A stretch of DNA of 5,063 nucleotides from the NCBI GenBank assembly GCA_017889845.1, contig JAGGAJ010000133.1, positions 1 through 5,063 of the forward strand, read 5' to 3'. This document shows positions 1 to 5,063 of this stretch, in pieces. The notes under the pieces were generated by a model. The model worked only from the letters and a program-made list of their open reading frames with translations. It had not been told where the DNA came from and did no database searches. Source of the stretch: Deltaproteobacteria bacterium. Its GTDB lineage: Bacteria > Desulfobacterota > Deferrimicrobia > Deferrimicrobiales > Deferrimicrobiaceae. Each line of letters begins with the position of its first letter. The first letter of the stretch is position 1. Position numbers and translations under genes: made by a program.

Positions 1-221
1 CGGACGAAGTTCTCCAGGCGGCTGCGTACGTCCTGCGGGATCTGGTACTCGATGTCCATCCGGAGCTCCCGGGTCTTGTCGCACGTCGTCCGGTACGTCT
101 TCGCGAATCGCATGCACGGCTCGCACAGGGCGATATGGGAGTCGAGCTCCTCCCGGAGGCGGGGGTCCATCGAACCGTCGAAGTAGTCCGCCAGCATGTA
201 GGCGAGCTCCTTGCAGTTCAT
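1..221 (-). CDS. Anti-sigma factor with ZAS/zf-HC2 zinc finger (C-terminus cut by window edge)
   Basis: This gene probably encodes the anti-sigma factor that binds and silences the ECF sigma factor encoded just upstream. The 73 visible residues start with MNCKEL and contain the zinc-binding signature H29-x3-C33-x2-C36 (HIALCEPC), with Cys3 as the likely N-terminal fourth ligand; this is the ZAS (zinc-associated anti-sigma) pattern of the zf-HC2 family. An additional Cys47 lies beyond the finger. No membrane segment is seen in the visible part, so it may be a short soluble cytoplasmic type, as many short zf-HC2 proteins are, but the C-terminus lies outside the window and could still hold one. 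The ATG at 221 lies 4 bases after the sigma factor stop, so translation is probably coupled and the two proteins made in balance. Family assignment is firm; pairing with the neighbouring sigma factor is inferred from adjacency. Confidence 0.88.
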   Translation of the reverse strand, partial: MNCKELAYMLADYFDGSMDPRLREELDSHIALCEPCMRFAKTYRTTCDKTRELRMDIEYQIPQDVRSRLENFV

Positions 222-225
222 CGGG

Positions 226-831
226 TCAACCCGCCTTCCCTTCGAGCAGGTAGCGGGAGAGCTGCTCGCGCAGGTAGAGGCGGGCCCGATGGAGGCGGGA
301 CTTGACCGCCGGTACTGTGAGGCCCAGGATCTGGGCCGTCTCCTCGTTGGACAGCCCCTCGACATCGCTCAGGACGAAGACCACCTTGTACTTCTCCGAG
401 AGCTGGTCGGTGAATTTGCGGATCATCTGCCCCAGTTCCTCGTTGAGCGCCTTCCGCTCGACTTCCTTGCTCCAGTCGTCCATCGGGGAGGCGTGCATCC
501 CCTCCTCGGTGAAGACGGGCATGAACTCCTCGATCGAAACGGTGTCGTTGCGCCGCTTGCCGCGCAGCCGCATCAGGCAGGTGTTCACGCAGATCCGGTA
601 CATCCACGAGTAGAGGGCGGAGTTCCCCTTGAAGGTGTCCGCCTTCCGGATCACCGTCATGAACACGTCCTGGGTGGCTTCCTCGGCGTCGCTTTCGTTC
701 TTCAGGATCGACATCGCGAGGTTGAAGATCTTCCCCTGGAAGAGGCGGAGCAGCTCGGTCACCGCCTCCGGGGCCCCCTTGCGGAGCCGTTCGAGAAGAA
801 CCTCGTCTTCCTTCCACCGCTCGGCGGACAT
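226..831 (-). CDS. ECF-type (group 4) RNA polymerase sigma factor, RpoE-like
   Basis: This 201-residue protein is a complete extracytoplasmic-function sigma factor, which directs RNA polymerase to a small regulon in response to a signal. Sigma region 2 spans about residues 22-93 and includes the DAEEATQDVF stretch (48-57) and the SALYSWMYRICVN stretch (71-83) used for core binding and -10 melting. A linker (about 94-132) follows, then sigma region 4 (about 133-192) with a helix-turn-helix at about 158-185 (LSNEETAQILGLTVPAVKSR), which reads the -35 element. Regions 1 and 3 are absent, as expected for the ECF group, and the length is typical. The ATG at 831 has a strong ribosome binding site 6 bases upstream. 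The downstream gene is a zinc-finger anti-sigma factor, the classic ECF arrangement. The linker is rather long and acidic, but I cannot assign a numbered ECF subgroup or the inducing signal from sequence alone. Confidence 0.96.
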   Translation of the reverse strand: MSAERWKEDEVLLERLRKGAPEAVTELLRLFQGKIFNLAMSILKNESDAEEATQDVFMTVIRKADTFKGNSALYSWMYRICVNTCLMRLRGKRRNDTVSIEEFMPVFTEEGMHASPMDDWSKEVERKALNEELGQMIRKFTDQLSEKYKVVFVLSDVEGLSNEETAQILGLTVPAVKSRLHRARLYLREQLSRYLLEGKAG

Positions 832-837
832 GCACGA

Positions 838-845
838 CTCCTCTT
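838..845 (-). promoter_or_regulatory. Ribosome binding site of the ECF sigma factor gene
   Basis: On the minus strand this reads AAGAGGAG, a near-consensus Shine-Dalgarno sequence, 6 bases before the ATG at 831. It supports that ATG as the true start of the sigma factor. Confidence 0.8.
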
Positions 846-926
846 AAGATTCGGGTGCCCCCGGCGAGTTTCCGCGGCCGTCCCGGAAAATCAAGGAGTA
901 TCACGTTTCTTCCGGGGTGCGCAAGA

Positions 927-941
927 CTGCCCCCGGGGCAG
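927..941. repeat. Short GC palindrome upstream of the sigma factor gene
   Basis: CTGCCCC and GGGGCAG form a perfect 7-base inverted repeat around one central C. As RNA the loop would have to open to at least three bases, leaving a stem of about five or six pairs. It sits about 96 bases before the sigma factor start and is followed within 3 bases by a run of eight G residues. It could be a protein-binding site or a chance product of GC-rich sequence. Confidence 0.4.
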
Positions 942-1015
942 CCGGGGGGGGTGAACAACGGGACGCCGTGATGTTATATTCCGGAAAAACCGCCGGTCCG
1001 GTGATGCGTTCGGGC

Positions 1016-1044
1016 TTGGCGACCGGGGGCTGTTCCTCTACAAT
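1016..1044 (+). promoter_or_regulatory. Sigma-70-type promoter for the small membrane protein gene
   Basis: TTGGCG (1016-1021) and TACAAT (1039-1044) are separated by exactly 17 bases, the optimal spacing for the housekeeping sigma factor. The -10 matches TATAAT at 5 of 6 positions and the -35 matches TTGACA at 4 of 6. Transcription would start near 1051, giving a leader of about 44 bases before the GTG start at 1095. In sequence this GC-rich, an AT-rich -10 with correct spacing is notable. There is no experimental support. Confidence 0.65.
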
Positions 1045-1081
1045 GATTGAATGAACCGGGCGCAGCCGGGAACGGCCGCCC

Positions 1082-1089
1082 GGGGGGAG
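1082..1089 (+). promoter_or_regulatory. Ribosome binding site of the small membrane protein gene
   Basis: GGGGGGAG ends 5 bases before the GTG at 1095. It favours that GTG over the in-frame TTG at 1047, which has no comparable purine-rich site and would lie just upstream of the predicted transcription start. Confidence 0.55.
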
Positions 1090-1094
1090 AGTCC

Positions 1095-1259
1095 GTGAGA
1101 AAGCGCCAGATCCTGCTAATCGCCATGATGGCCGCCGGCACCGCCACGTTCCTTCTCGCGGTTCTCCGCCGGCGCGGGCCCTTGCCCGCCGTCCCGCCGT
1201 ACCAGCGCCCCGAAGGGGGCGAGCGGGAAGGGGAGTTCGAGCTCTTCATCGGCTCGTAG
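1095..1259 (+). CDS. Small predicted single-pass membrane protein, 54 residues, unknown function
   Basis: I do not recognise this protein. It begins with a basic tripeptide (RKR), followed by a hydrophobic segment at about residues 5-24 (ILLIAMMAAGTATFLLAVL) and three arginines. The remaining 30 or so residues form a proline-, glycine- and glutamate-rich tail ending in EFELFIGS. This suggests a single membrane helix with a short polar tail, or an uncleaved signal anchor; there is no lipobox cysteine. The arginines on both sides make orientation uncertain. The GTG start at 1095 is chosen because it has a purine-rich ribosome binding site and lies downstream of a well-spaced promoter; a longer TTG-started form from 1047 (70 residues) is possible but less likely. 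The gene runs against its neighbours and ends 3 bases from the helicase stop. Evidence that it is real is the combination of promoter, ribosome binding site and a hydrophobic helix; no homology is claimed. Confidence 0.6.
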   Translation: MRKRQILLIAMMAAGTATFLLAVLRRRGPLPAVPPYQRPEGGEREGEFELFIGS

Positions 1260-1262
1260 CGA

Positions 1263-3497
1263 TCATTCCAGGAACTCCATCGACACCGCCCGGACGAGGA
1301 TCTTCTTCAGGCCGTAGACCGGGAAGCGGGCGATGATCTTCCGGTCCGCGCCCTCCCCGTCCACCGCCTCGACCGTTCCCTCTCCGAAGACCGGGTGCCG
1401 CACCCTGCGCGGCCTTCCGGACGGGGTCCCTCCTTCCGGCTCGTACCGCGGCTCTCCCTGCCGGCGCGGTGGTCGCCCCGCCGGCTCCGGGAGGGTGAAA
1501 CTGCGGGCGGCGGGCGGCGGCGCGTCCGCCCAGCTCACCAGGGAGGACGGCAGGTCGTACAGGAAACGCGACGGGACGGCGTCGCGGAAGGAGCCGAACA
1601 GGTTGCGGCGGCGGGCCAGGGAGAGGAACGCCTTCTCCCGGGCGCGCGTCAGCCCCACGTAGAAGAGGCGGCGCTCCTCCTCGAGCTCGGAGGGGGAATC
1701 CGCGGAGCGCGAGTGCGGGAGCAGGCCGTCCTCCAGCCCCACGAGGAACACCACGTCGAACTCCAGCCCCTTGGCGTTGTGGAGAGTCATCAAACGCACC
1801 GCCTCGGACTCCTTTCCTCCCGTCTCCTCCGCCGCCAGCGTCATCTTCTCGAGGAACTCCTGCACGGCGTCCTCCCCCGTCCCGGGGAATCCCTCCGCCA
1901 CGCGGAAGAGCTCGCGCACGTTCTCGAGGTCCTCTTCCTTTCCCGCCCCGTCCCGGTCGGGGCCGGCCTCCCGCGCCGACGCCTCCAGGGCCCCGAGGTA
2001 GCCGGCGCCGGAAAGCAGGGCGTGCAGCGCCTCGGCGGGGGACATCTGCGCCAGCTCCACCCGCCACAGGTCGCGGAAGGAGAACAGAGGCGTGAGGTTC
2101 GGGATCCGGACCAGCGCCCCGGAGGGCGGGATCCGCTCCCGCCGCGCCGCCTCCCGGGCCCGGTTCAGCGTGACGTCCCCGACCCCGCGGCGGGGGAACT
2201 TCAGCATCCGCTTGAGCGACACCGCGTCGTCGGGGTTGAGGAACCATTTCAGGTACGACACCGCGTCCCGCACCGACGCCCGTTCGTAGAAGGAGAGGGC
2301 GCCGCGCAGGACGTACGGGATCCGCAGCATCCGGAGCGCGTCCTCCACCGCCCGGGACTGGGCGTTCACGCGGTAGAATACCGCGACCTCCGTGGGGGGG
2401 ACGCCGGACCGGATCTCCCGCGCGACGGCCGCCGCCACCTCCCGCGCCTCGGCCTCCTGGTCCGCGTACACGGCCAGGACGGGCGCCTCACCTCCCTCCC
2501 TCGCGGGAACAATCGTTTTCTCCCGCCGCATCCGGTTCCGCGCGATGAGCGCCCCCGCCACGGCCAGGATCGCGGCGCGGCTGCGGTAGTTCGTGGAGAG
2601 GTGGATCACCTTCGCGCCCGGGTAGTGGCGCTCGAAGGAGAGCATGGGGGCGGCGGAGGCTCCCCGCCACCCGTAGATCGACTGGTCCTCGTCCCCCACG
2701 GCGCAGAACGAATCCGCCCCCAGGGCGAGCAGTCCGGTGAGTTCCGCCTGCGCCGCGTCCACGTCCTGGAACTCGTCCACGAGCAGGTGGCGCACATCGG
2801 CGCGCACCGATTCCAGCACGTCCGGCGCGCCCGTAAGCAGCGTCACCGGCAGGCGGATGAGGTCGGTGAAGTCCACCGCCCCCGCCTCGGAGAGCGCCGC
2901 GTCATACGCCTTTCCCACCTCCCCCGCCATGGAGAGGAAGCGCCACCCGGCGGCCATCGCCGCCGACTCCACCGACACGCCGTCCCGTTTCGCCCGCTCG
3001 ATGAGCCAGCAGAACCTCGACGCAGGGAATTTCTTCTCGTCGACGTTCAGGTCCTTGAGGATCTGGCGCAGCGCATCCTGCTGGTCCCGGGTGTCGTAGA
3101 TGACGAAGCGGGGGGACAGGCCGATCCGGCCGCCGTGACGGCGCAGCAGGGTGGCCCCGAAGGCGTGGAAGGTGCCCAGCCACGGGATATCGGACGCGCC
3201 GGGATCGAAGCCGAAGAGGGAGCGGGACACGAGGCTCCCCACGGACGGGTCGCCCCCGCCGCGGAGCGTCTTCACAACGCGCTCCCGCATCTCCCCCGCG
3301 GCGCGGTTCGTGAAGGTGATGCCGAGGATGCGCCGGGGGTGCACCCCGTCCCGGACCAGCCGGACGATGCGGGCCACGATCGCGCGGGTCTTCCCGGACC
3401 CCGCCCCCGCCACGAGGAGGAGGGGGCCCCCGTCGTGGAGGACGGCCCGCCGCTGGTCGGGGTCGAGGGCGGTGAATATGGGGTCGGCAAGCGTCAC
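1263..3497 (-). CDS. uvrD: UvrD/PcrA-type superfamily 1A ATP-dependent DNA helicase
   Basis: This 744-residue protein is a 3'-5' DNA helicase of the UvrD/PcrA/Rep group, which acts in nucleotide excision repair, mismatch repair and removal of proteins or RNA polymerase from DNA. The motifs appear in order: the Q motif (LDPDQ, Gln15), Walker A GAGSGKT (31-37), motif Ia ITFTNRAAGEM (60-70), motif Ib GTFHAF (108-113), Walker B with DEFQD (241-245), motif III GDEDQSIYGWRGA (268-280), motif IV NYRS (303-306), motif V TLHNAKGLEFD (571-581) and motif VI with YVGLTRAR (613-620). After a proline/arginine-rich linker (about 655-695), residues 697-744 resemble the Tudor-like C-terminal domain of PcrA/UvrD (HPVFGEGTVEAV), which contacts RNA polymerase in studied members. 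The length is close to that of E. coli UvrD and Gram-positive PcrA. The GTG start at 3497 is preceded by a purine-rich AGGGGAA overlapping the end of the upstream gene. All key residues are intact. The UvrD/PcrA class is certain; Rep is less likely because of the C-terminal domain. Confidence 0.97.
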   Translation of the reverse strand: MTLADPIFTALDPDQRRAVLHDGGPLLLVAGAGSGKTRAIVARIVRLVRDGVHPRRILGITFTNRAAGEMRERVVKTLRGGGDPSVGSLVSRSLFGFDPGASDIPWLGTFHAFGATLLRRHGGRIGLSPRFVIYDTRDQQDALRQILKDLNVDEKKFPASRFCWLIERAKRDGVSVESAAMAAGWRFLSMAGEVGKAYDAALSEAGAVDFTDLIRLPVTLLTGAPDVLESVRADVRHLLVDEFQDVDAAQAELTGLLALGADSFCAVGDEDQSIYGWRGASAAPMLSFERHYPGAKVIHLSTNYRSRAAILAVAGALIARNRMRREKTIVPAREGGEAPVLAVYADQEAEAREVAAAVAREIRSGVPPTEVAVFYRVNAQSRAVEDALRMLRIPYVLRGALSFYERASVRDAVSYLKWFLNPDDAVSLKRMLKFPRRGVGDVTLNRAREAARRERIPPSGALVRIPNLTPLFSFRDLWRVELAQMSPAEALHALLSGAGYLGALEASAREAGPDRDGAGKEEDLENVRELFRVAEGFPGTGEDAVQEFLEKMTLAAEETGGKESEAVRLMTLHNAKGLEFDVVFLVGLEDGLLPHSRSADSPSELEEERRLFYVGLTRAREKAFLSLARRRNLFGSFRDAVPSRFLYDLPSSLVSWADAPPPAARSFTLPEPAGRPPRRQGEPRYEPEGGTPSGRPRRVRHPVFGEGTVEAVDGEGADRKIIARFPVYGLKKILVRAVSMEFLE

Positions 3498-3512
3498 GGC
3501 GTCCGTTTTCCC

Positions 3513-3827
3513 CTACTCCCCGAGCACGTCCCCCGCCCAGGTGAGCGCCGCCGCCACCGTGGGGAAGCCGATCGTGGAGGTGAGCAGGAGCAGGGCGTGG
3601 CGGATCTCGCCCGGTTTCGCCCCGGCCTCCAGCGCCCGGCGCACGTGGCTGTGCACGGACCCCTCGGAGCGGACCGCCGCGGCTGCGGCGAGCTGGACGA
3701 GGTGGGAGGTCTTCCCGTCCAGCGGTCCTGCCTTCCGCGCCGCCTCCCCGAGCGCCTCGACGGCGCGCAGGAGTTCCGGGTGCTTTTTCTGCAGCGTGCG
3801 GTACGTCTTCGGCGGCTTGCGTGCCAT
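3513..3827 (-). CDS. Carboxymuconolactone decarboxylase (CMD/AhpD-like fold) family protein without the CxxC pair
   Basis: This 104-residue protein belongs to the CMD family (PF02627-like), small all-helical proteins that include gamma-carboxymuconolactone decarboxylase and the peroxidase partner AhpD. The family core is seen at about residues 38-80: a helix KTSHLVQLAAAAAVRSEG, then SVHSHVRRALEAGAKPGEI, in which H61, G69 and E74 match the family H...G...eEI pattern. Where AhpD-like enzymes carry C-x2-C-x3-H, this protein has Ser54 and Ser57, so a thiol-dependent peroxidase activity is not expected. Glu55, His59 and His61 remain as possible catalytic residues, closer to the decarboxylase type. 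The C-terminal IGFPTVAAALTW stretch resembles a widespread CMD subgroup of unknown function. The ATG at 3827 is chosen over an upstream in-frame start at 3872 because AGGAGG sits 6 bases before it. The helicase gene starts 15 bases after its stop, suggesting co-transcription. The substrate is unknown. Confidence 0.85.
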   Translation of the reverse strand: MARKPPKTYRTLQKKHPELLRAVEALGEAARKAGPLDGKTSHLVQLAAAAAVRSEGSVHSHVRRALEAGAKPGEIRHALLLLTSTIGFPTVAAALTWAGDVLGE

Positions 3828-3833
3828 CGCGGT

Positions 3834-3839
3834 CCTCCT
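3834..3839 (-). promoter_or_regulatory. Ribosome binding site deciding the start of the CMD-family gene
   Basis: On the minus strand this reads AGGAGG, the consensus Shine-Dalgarno sequence, 6 bases before the ATG at 3827. It rules in favour of the 104-residue form over a 119-residue form beginning at 3872, whose extra N-terminus is arginine-rich and overlaps the candidate promoter. Confidence 0.85.
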
Positions 3840-3860
3840 GCGGCCTTTACCGGCAGTGAA

Positions 3861-3866
3861 AGTATA
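3861..3866 (-). promoter_or_regulatory. Candidate -10 element for the CMD-helicase transcript
   Basis: On the minus strand this reads TATACT, 5 of 6 matches to the TATAAT consensus, in the 74-base gap between the dioxygenase stop and the CMD-family start. No good -35 hexamer is found 16-18 bases upstream (the sequence there is AAGGAT-like), so this is a weak or activator-dependent candidate. If inactive, the CMD and helicase genes would rely on read-through from glmS and the dioxygenase gene; I see no convincing terminator in the gap. Confidence 0.35.
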
Positions 3867-3901
3867 GCGCACGGCGTGAAGATATCCTTTGCGCGGTCCC
3901 G

Positions 3902-4660
3902 CTATCCGATCCGCAGGGACCGCATGGAGATCGAGCCCAGCGTCACCTGTTCCGCGAAGAACCCGATACGGTCCCCTTCGTCCTGAAGGGCGAGAACGTA
4001 GAGCAGCGGCAGGAAATGCTCGTTGGTCGGAACCGAAAGGCGCGCGGCTTCCCCCAGCTCCGGATAGGCGATGACCGCACCGTGATCCCCGGAGAGGATG
4101 AACTCCTTCATCCGTTCGTCGAACTCCACGGCCCAGTCATACGCCGTGTCCCGCCACACCATCGACCCCAGATTATGCACGATGTTCCCGCTCCCGACGA
4201 TCAGGACCCCCTTCTCCCGCAGGAGTCTCAGCTCCCTGCCCACTGCGTAGTGGAACGCCGGACCTTTCGTCCGGTCCAGGCTCAGCTGCACGACCGGTAC
4301 GTCCGCGGCGGGAAACATGCGGCGCAGAACCGACCAGGCGCCGTGGTCCAGCCCCCACCCGGAATCCTCCCGTACGGGCGTCGCCCGTACGGTTTCGCGG
4401 ACGAGACGGGCCAGTCCCGGCGACCCGGAAGCGGGGTATTCCACCTCGAACAGGGATTTCGGAAACCCGAGGAAGTCGTGGATCGTCCGGGGCCGCTCCA
4501 TCGCGGTCACCCGCGTGCCCGCGGTCTCCCAATGGGCGGAGACGCAGAGGATGGATTCGGGCCGCGGTAGGGATCCGGCGGCCTCCGCCCACGCCCGGCT
4601 GAACCCGTTCTCCTCGACCGCGTTCATCGGGCTGCCGTGCCCCACGAAAAGAGCCGGCAT
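3902..4660 (-). CDS. ygiD: YgiD-like extradiol dioxygenase (DODA / 4,5-DOPA dioxygenase family, LigB superfamily)
   Basis: This is a non-haem metal-dependent ring-cleaving dioxygenase related to E. coli YgiD and plant DOPA 4,5-dioxygenases; members open catechol rings such as DOPA with O2. The 252 residues contain every expected signature: MPALFVGHGSPMN at the N-terminus with His8, VSAHWE with His43, the GLDHGAW motif with His106, GSGNIVHNLG with His162 and PTNEHFLPLLYVL with His215. By analogy with YgiD, His8, His43, His162 and His215 are the metal ligands or active-site histidines and His106 is a catalytic candidate. The TIHDF and GFP motifs near residues 60-66 are also typical. The ATG at 4660 is chosen because family proteins usually begin near MPALF and GGAGAG precedes it by 9 bases; a TTG at 4681, 1 base after the glmS stop and preceded by GGAG, would add seven residues. 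It follows glmS directly and is probably co-transcribed. The physiological substrate is unknown. Confidence 0.93.
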   Translation of the reverse strand: MPALFVGHGSPMNAVEENGFSRAWAEAAGSLPRPESILCVSAHWETAGTRVTAMERPRTIHDFLGFPKSLFEVEYPASGSPGLARLVRETVRATPVREDSGWGLDHGAWSVLRRMFPAADVPVVQLSLDRTKGPAFHYAVGRELRLLREKGVLIVGSGNIVHNLGSMVWRDTAYDWAVEFDERMKEFILSGDHGAVIAYPELGEAARLSVPTNEHFLPLLYVLALQDEGDRIGFFAEQVTLGSISMRSLRIG

Positions 4661-4682
4661 CCGGACGGTCTCTCCGGACAAG

Positions 4683-5063
4683 CTACTCCACCGTGACGGA
4701 CTTGGCGAGGTTGCGGGGCTGGTCGACGTCGGTCCCCTTCAGCACGGCCATGTGGTACGCCAGCAGCTGGAGGGGGACCACCTCCAGGATCGGACGCGCA
4801 TACCGGCCGCAGGCGGGCAGGTAGAGCACGTCCTCCGCCTTTCCCTTGAGGGCAACGTCCCCTTCCGTCCCGAGCGCGATCACCTGGGCGCCGCGGGCGC
4901 GCGCCTCCTCCAGGTTGGAGAACGTCTTCTCGTAGCTCTCCCCCTTCGAGCACAGCACGAGCACCGGCATCCGCTCGTCGATCAGGGCGATGGGCCCGTG
5001 CTTCATCTCCCCGGCGGGGTACCCCTCCGCGTGGATGTAGGAGATCTCCTTCAGCTTGAGCGC
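4683..5063 (-). CDS. glmS: Glucosamine-6-phosphate synthase, C-terminal part of isomerase domain (5' end beyond window)
   Basis: GlmS (glutamine:fructose-6-phosphate aminotransferase) makes glucosamine-6-phosphate from fructose-6-phosphate and glutamine, the first step towards UDP-GlcNAc for peptidoglycan and lipopolysaccharide. Only the last 126 residues are visible, covering the end of the second SIS sugar-isomerase domain and the C-terminal tail. The fragment begins ALKLKEISYIHAEGYPAGEM and then has the KHGP motif; these carry the equivalents of E. coli Lys485, Glu488 and His504. It ends with GTDVDQPRNLAKSVTVE, the almost invariant GlmS tail whose lysine (E. coli Lys603) forms the Schiff base with the sugar. 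The spacing from the Lys485 equivalent to the C-terminus is the same as in E. coli. The N-terminal glutaminase domain and any glmS leader lie to the right of the window. The dioxygenase gene follows within 1-22 bases. Confidence 0.98.
   Translation of the reverse strand, partial: ALKLKEISYIHAEGYPAGEMKHGPIALIDERMPVLVLCSKGESYEKTFSNLEEARARGAQVIALGTEGDVALKGKAEDVLYLPACGRYARPILEVVPLQLLAYHMAVLKGTDVDQPRNLAKSVTVE

Larger units (their letters stand above)
846..1094. other. Divergent intergenic region between sigma factor and small membrane protein gene
   Basis: No convincing gene lies here; the open frames crossing it are arginine/proline-rich shadows of the flanking genes. It must hold the leftward promoter of the sigma/anti-sigma pair and the rightward promoter of the small gene. 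The rightward one is clear (listed separately). For the leftward one, the only -10-like hexamer I see is TATAAC on the minus strand (973-978), without a recognisable -35 at 16-18 bases. An ECF-type autoregulatory promoter (GGAAC with a -10 of the GTC or TCTGA kind at proper spacing) was looked for and not found with confidence. The region also holds a short GC palindrome and a run of eight G residues (944-951). Confidence 0.6.

Noticed and set aside
881..920. A possible ECF-type autoregulatory promoter (GGAAGAAAC on the minus strand) upstream of the sigma factor
   Set aside because: The GGAA-like -35 is present, but no GTC- or TCTGA-like -10 occurs at the usual 15-17 base spacing, so it cannot be called from sequence.
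211..958. Open frames of about 246 codons on both strands across the sigma factor gene
   Set aside because: Both are shadows: the sigma factor frame at 226-831 has full region 2 and region 4 and a good ribosome binding site, while these lack domains and run into the intergenic leader.
1206..1221. A CGCCCC/GGGGCG hairpin as an intrinsic terminator for the helicase transcript
   Set aside because: The stem is good but no U tract follows on either strand, and the bases are explained as coding sequence of the small membrane protein.
1246..2247. A 333-codon minus-strand frame overlapping the 3' half of the helicase gene
   Set aside because: It is an out-of-frame reading of uvrD, with glycine/arginine/proline-rich, low-complexity translation; the helicase frame contains motifs V and VI across the same bases.
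3828..3872. An upstream in-frame start that would lengthen the CMD-family protein by 15 residues
   Set aside because: The added residues are unlike the family N-terminus and cover the AGGAGG ribosome binding site and the TATACT candidate -10; the ATG at 3827 is far better supported.
1395..3986. A very long plus-strand open frame (863 codons) antisense to the helicase and CMD genes
   Set aside because: It is a shadow caused by GC-rich third positions of the real minus-strand genes. Its translation is arginine-, histidine-, proline- and glycine-rich with no recognisable domain, while the opposite strand carries complete UvrD and CMD motifs.
4016..4592. Plus- and minus-strand frames overlapping the dioxygenase gene
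   Set aside because: They are alternative readings of GC-rich coding DNA; the dioxygenase frame carries all expected histidine motifs and explains the region completely.

Overview
This GC-rich window (GC-rich at third codon positions too) is a densely packed piece of a bacterial chromosome made of housekeeping and regulatory genes. The gene types (an ECF sigma factor with a zinc-finger anti-sigma partner, a UvrD/PcrA helicase, a YgiD-like dioxygenase and GlmS) and the composition would suit a GC-rich Gram-negative lineage such as a deltaproteobacterium (Desulfobacterota, Geobacter-like). That placement is only an impression from protein style; nothing here is diagnostic of a phylum. I see no tRNA, rRNA, CRISPR array, insertion sequence, integrase or phage gene.

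Layout from left to right: (1) bases 1-831, minus strand: an ECF sigma factor followed 4 bases later by a ZAS/zf-HC2 anti-sigma factor whose C-terminus runs off the left edge. (2) Bases 832-1094: a divergent intergenic region with a GC palindrome, a run of eight G residues and a good rightward sigma-70-type promoter. (3) Bases 1095-1259, plus strand: a 54-residue predicted single-pass membrane protein, the only rightward gene. It ends 3 bases from the end of the convergent helicase gene. (4) Bases 1263-3827, minus strand: a small carboxymuconolactone decarboxylase (CMD)-family protein, then the UvrD/PcrA helicase 15 bases downstream, probably one transcript. (5) Bases 3902-5063, minus strand: the 3' end of glmS (it enters from the right edge) followed at once by a YgiD/DODA-type extradiol dioxygenase, with translation probably coupled.

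How they work together: the sigma/anti-sigma pair is a standard self-contained regulatory switch. GlmS makes glucosamine-6-phosphate for cell-wall precursors, and UvrD/PcrA unwinds DNA in repair and replication-conflict resolution. The CMD protein and the dioxygenase have family-level redox or aromatic-metabolism annotations, but their substrates here are unknown and they do not form an obvious pathway. The window looks largely ordinary. The least explained items are the small membrane protein with its own promoter and the cysteine-free CMD protein next to the helicase.
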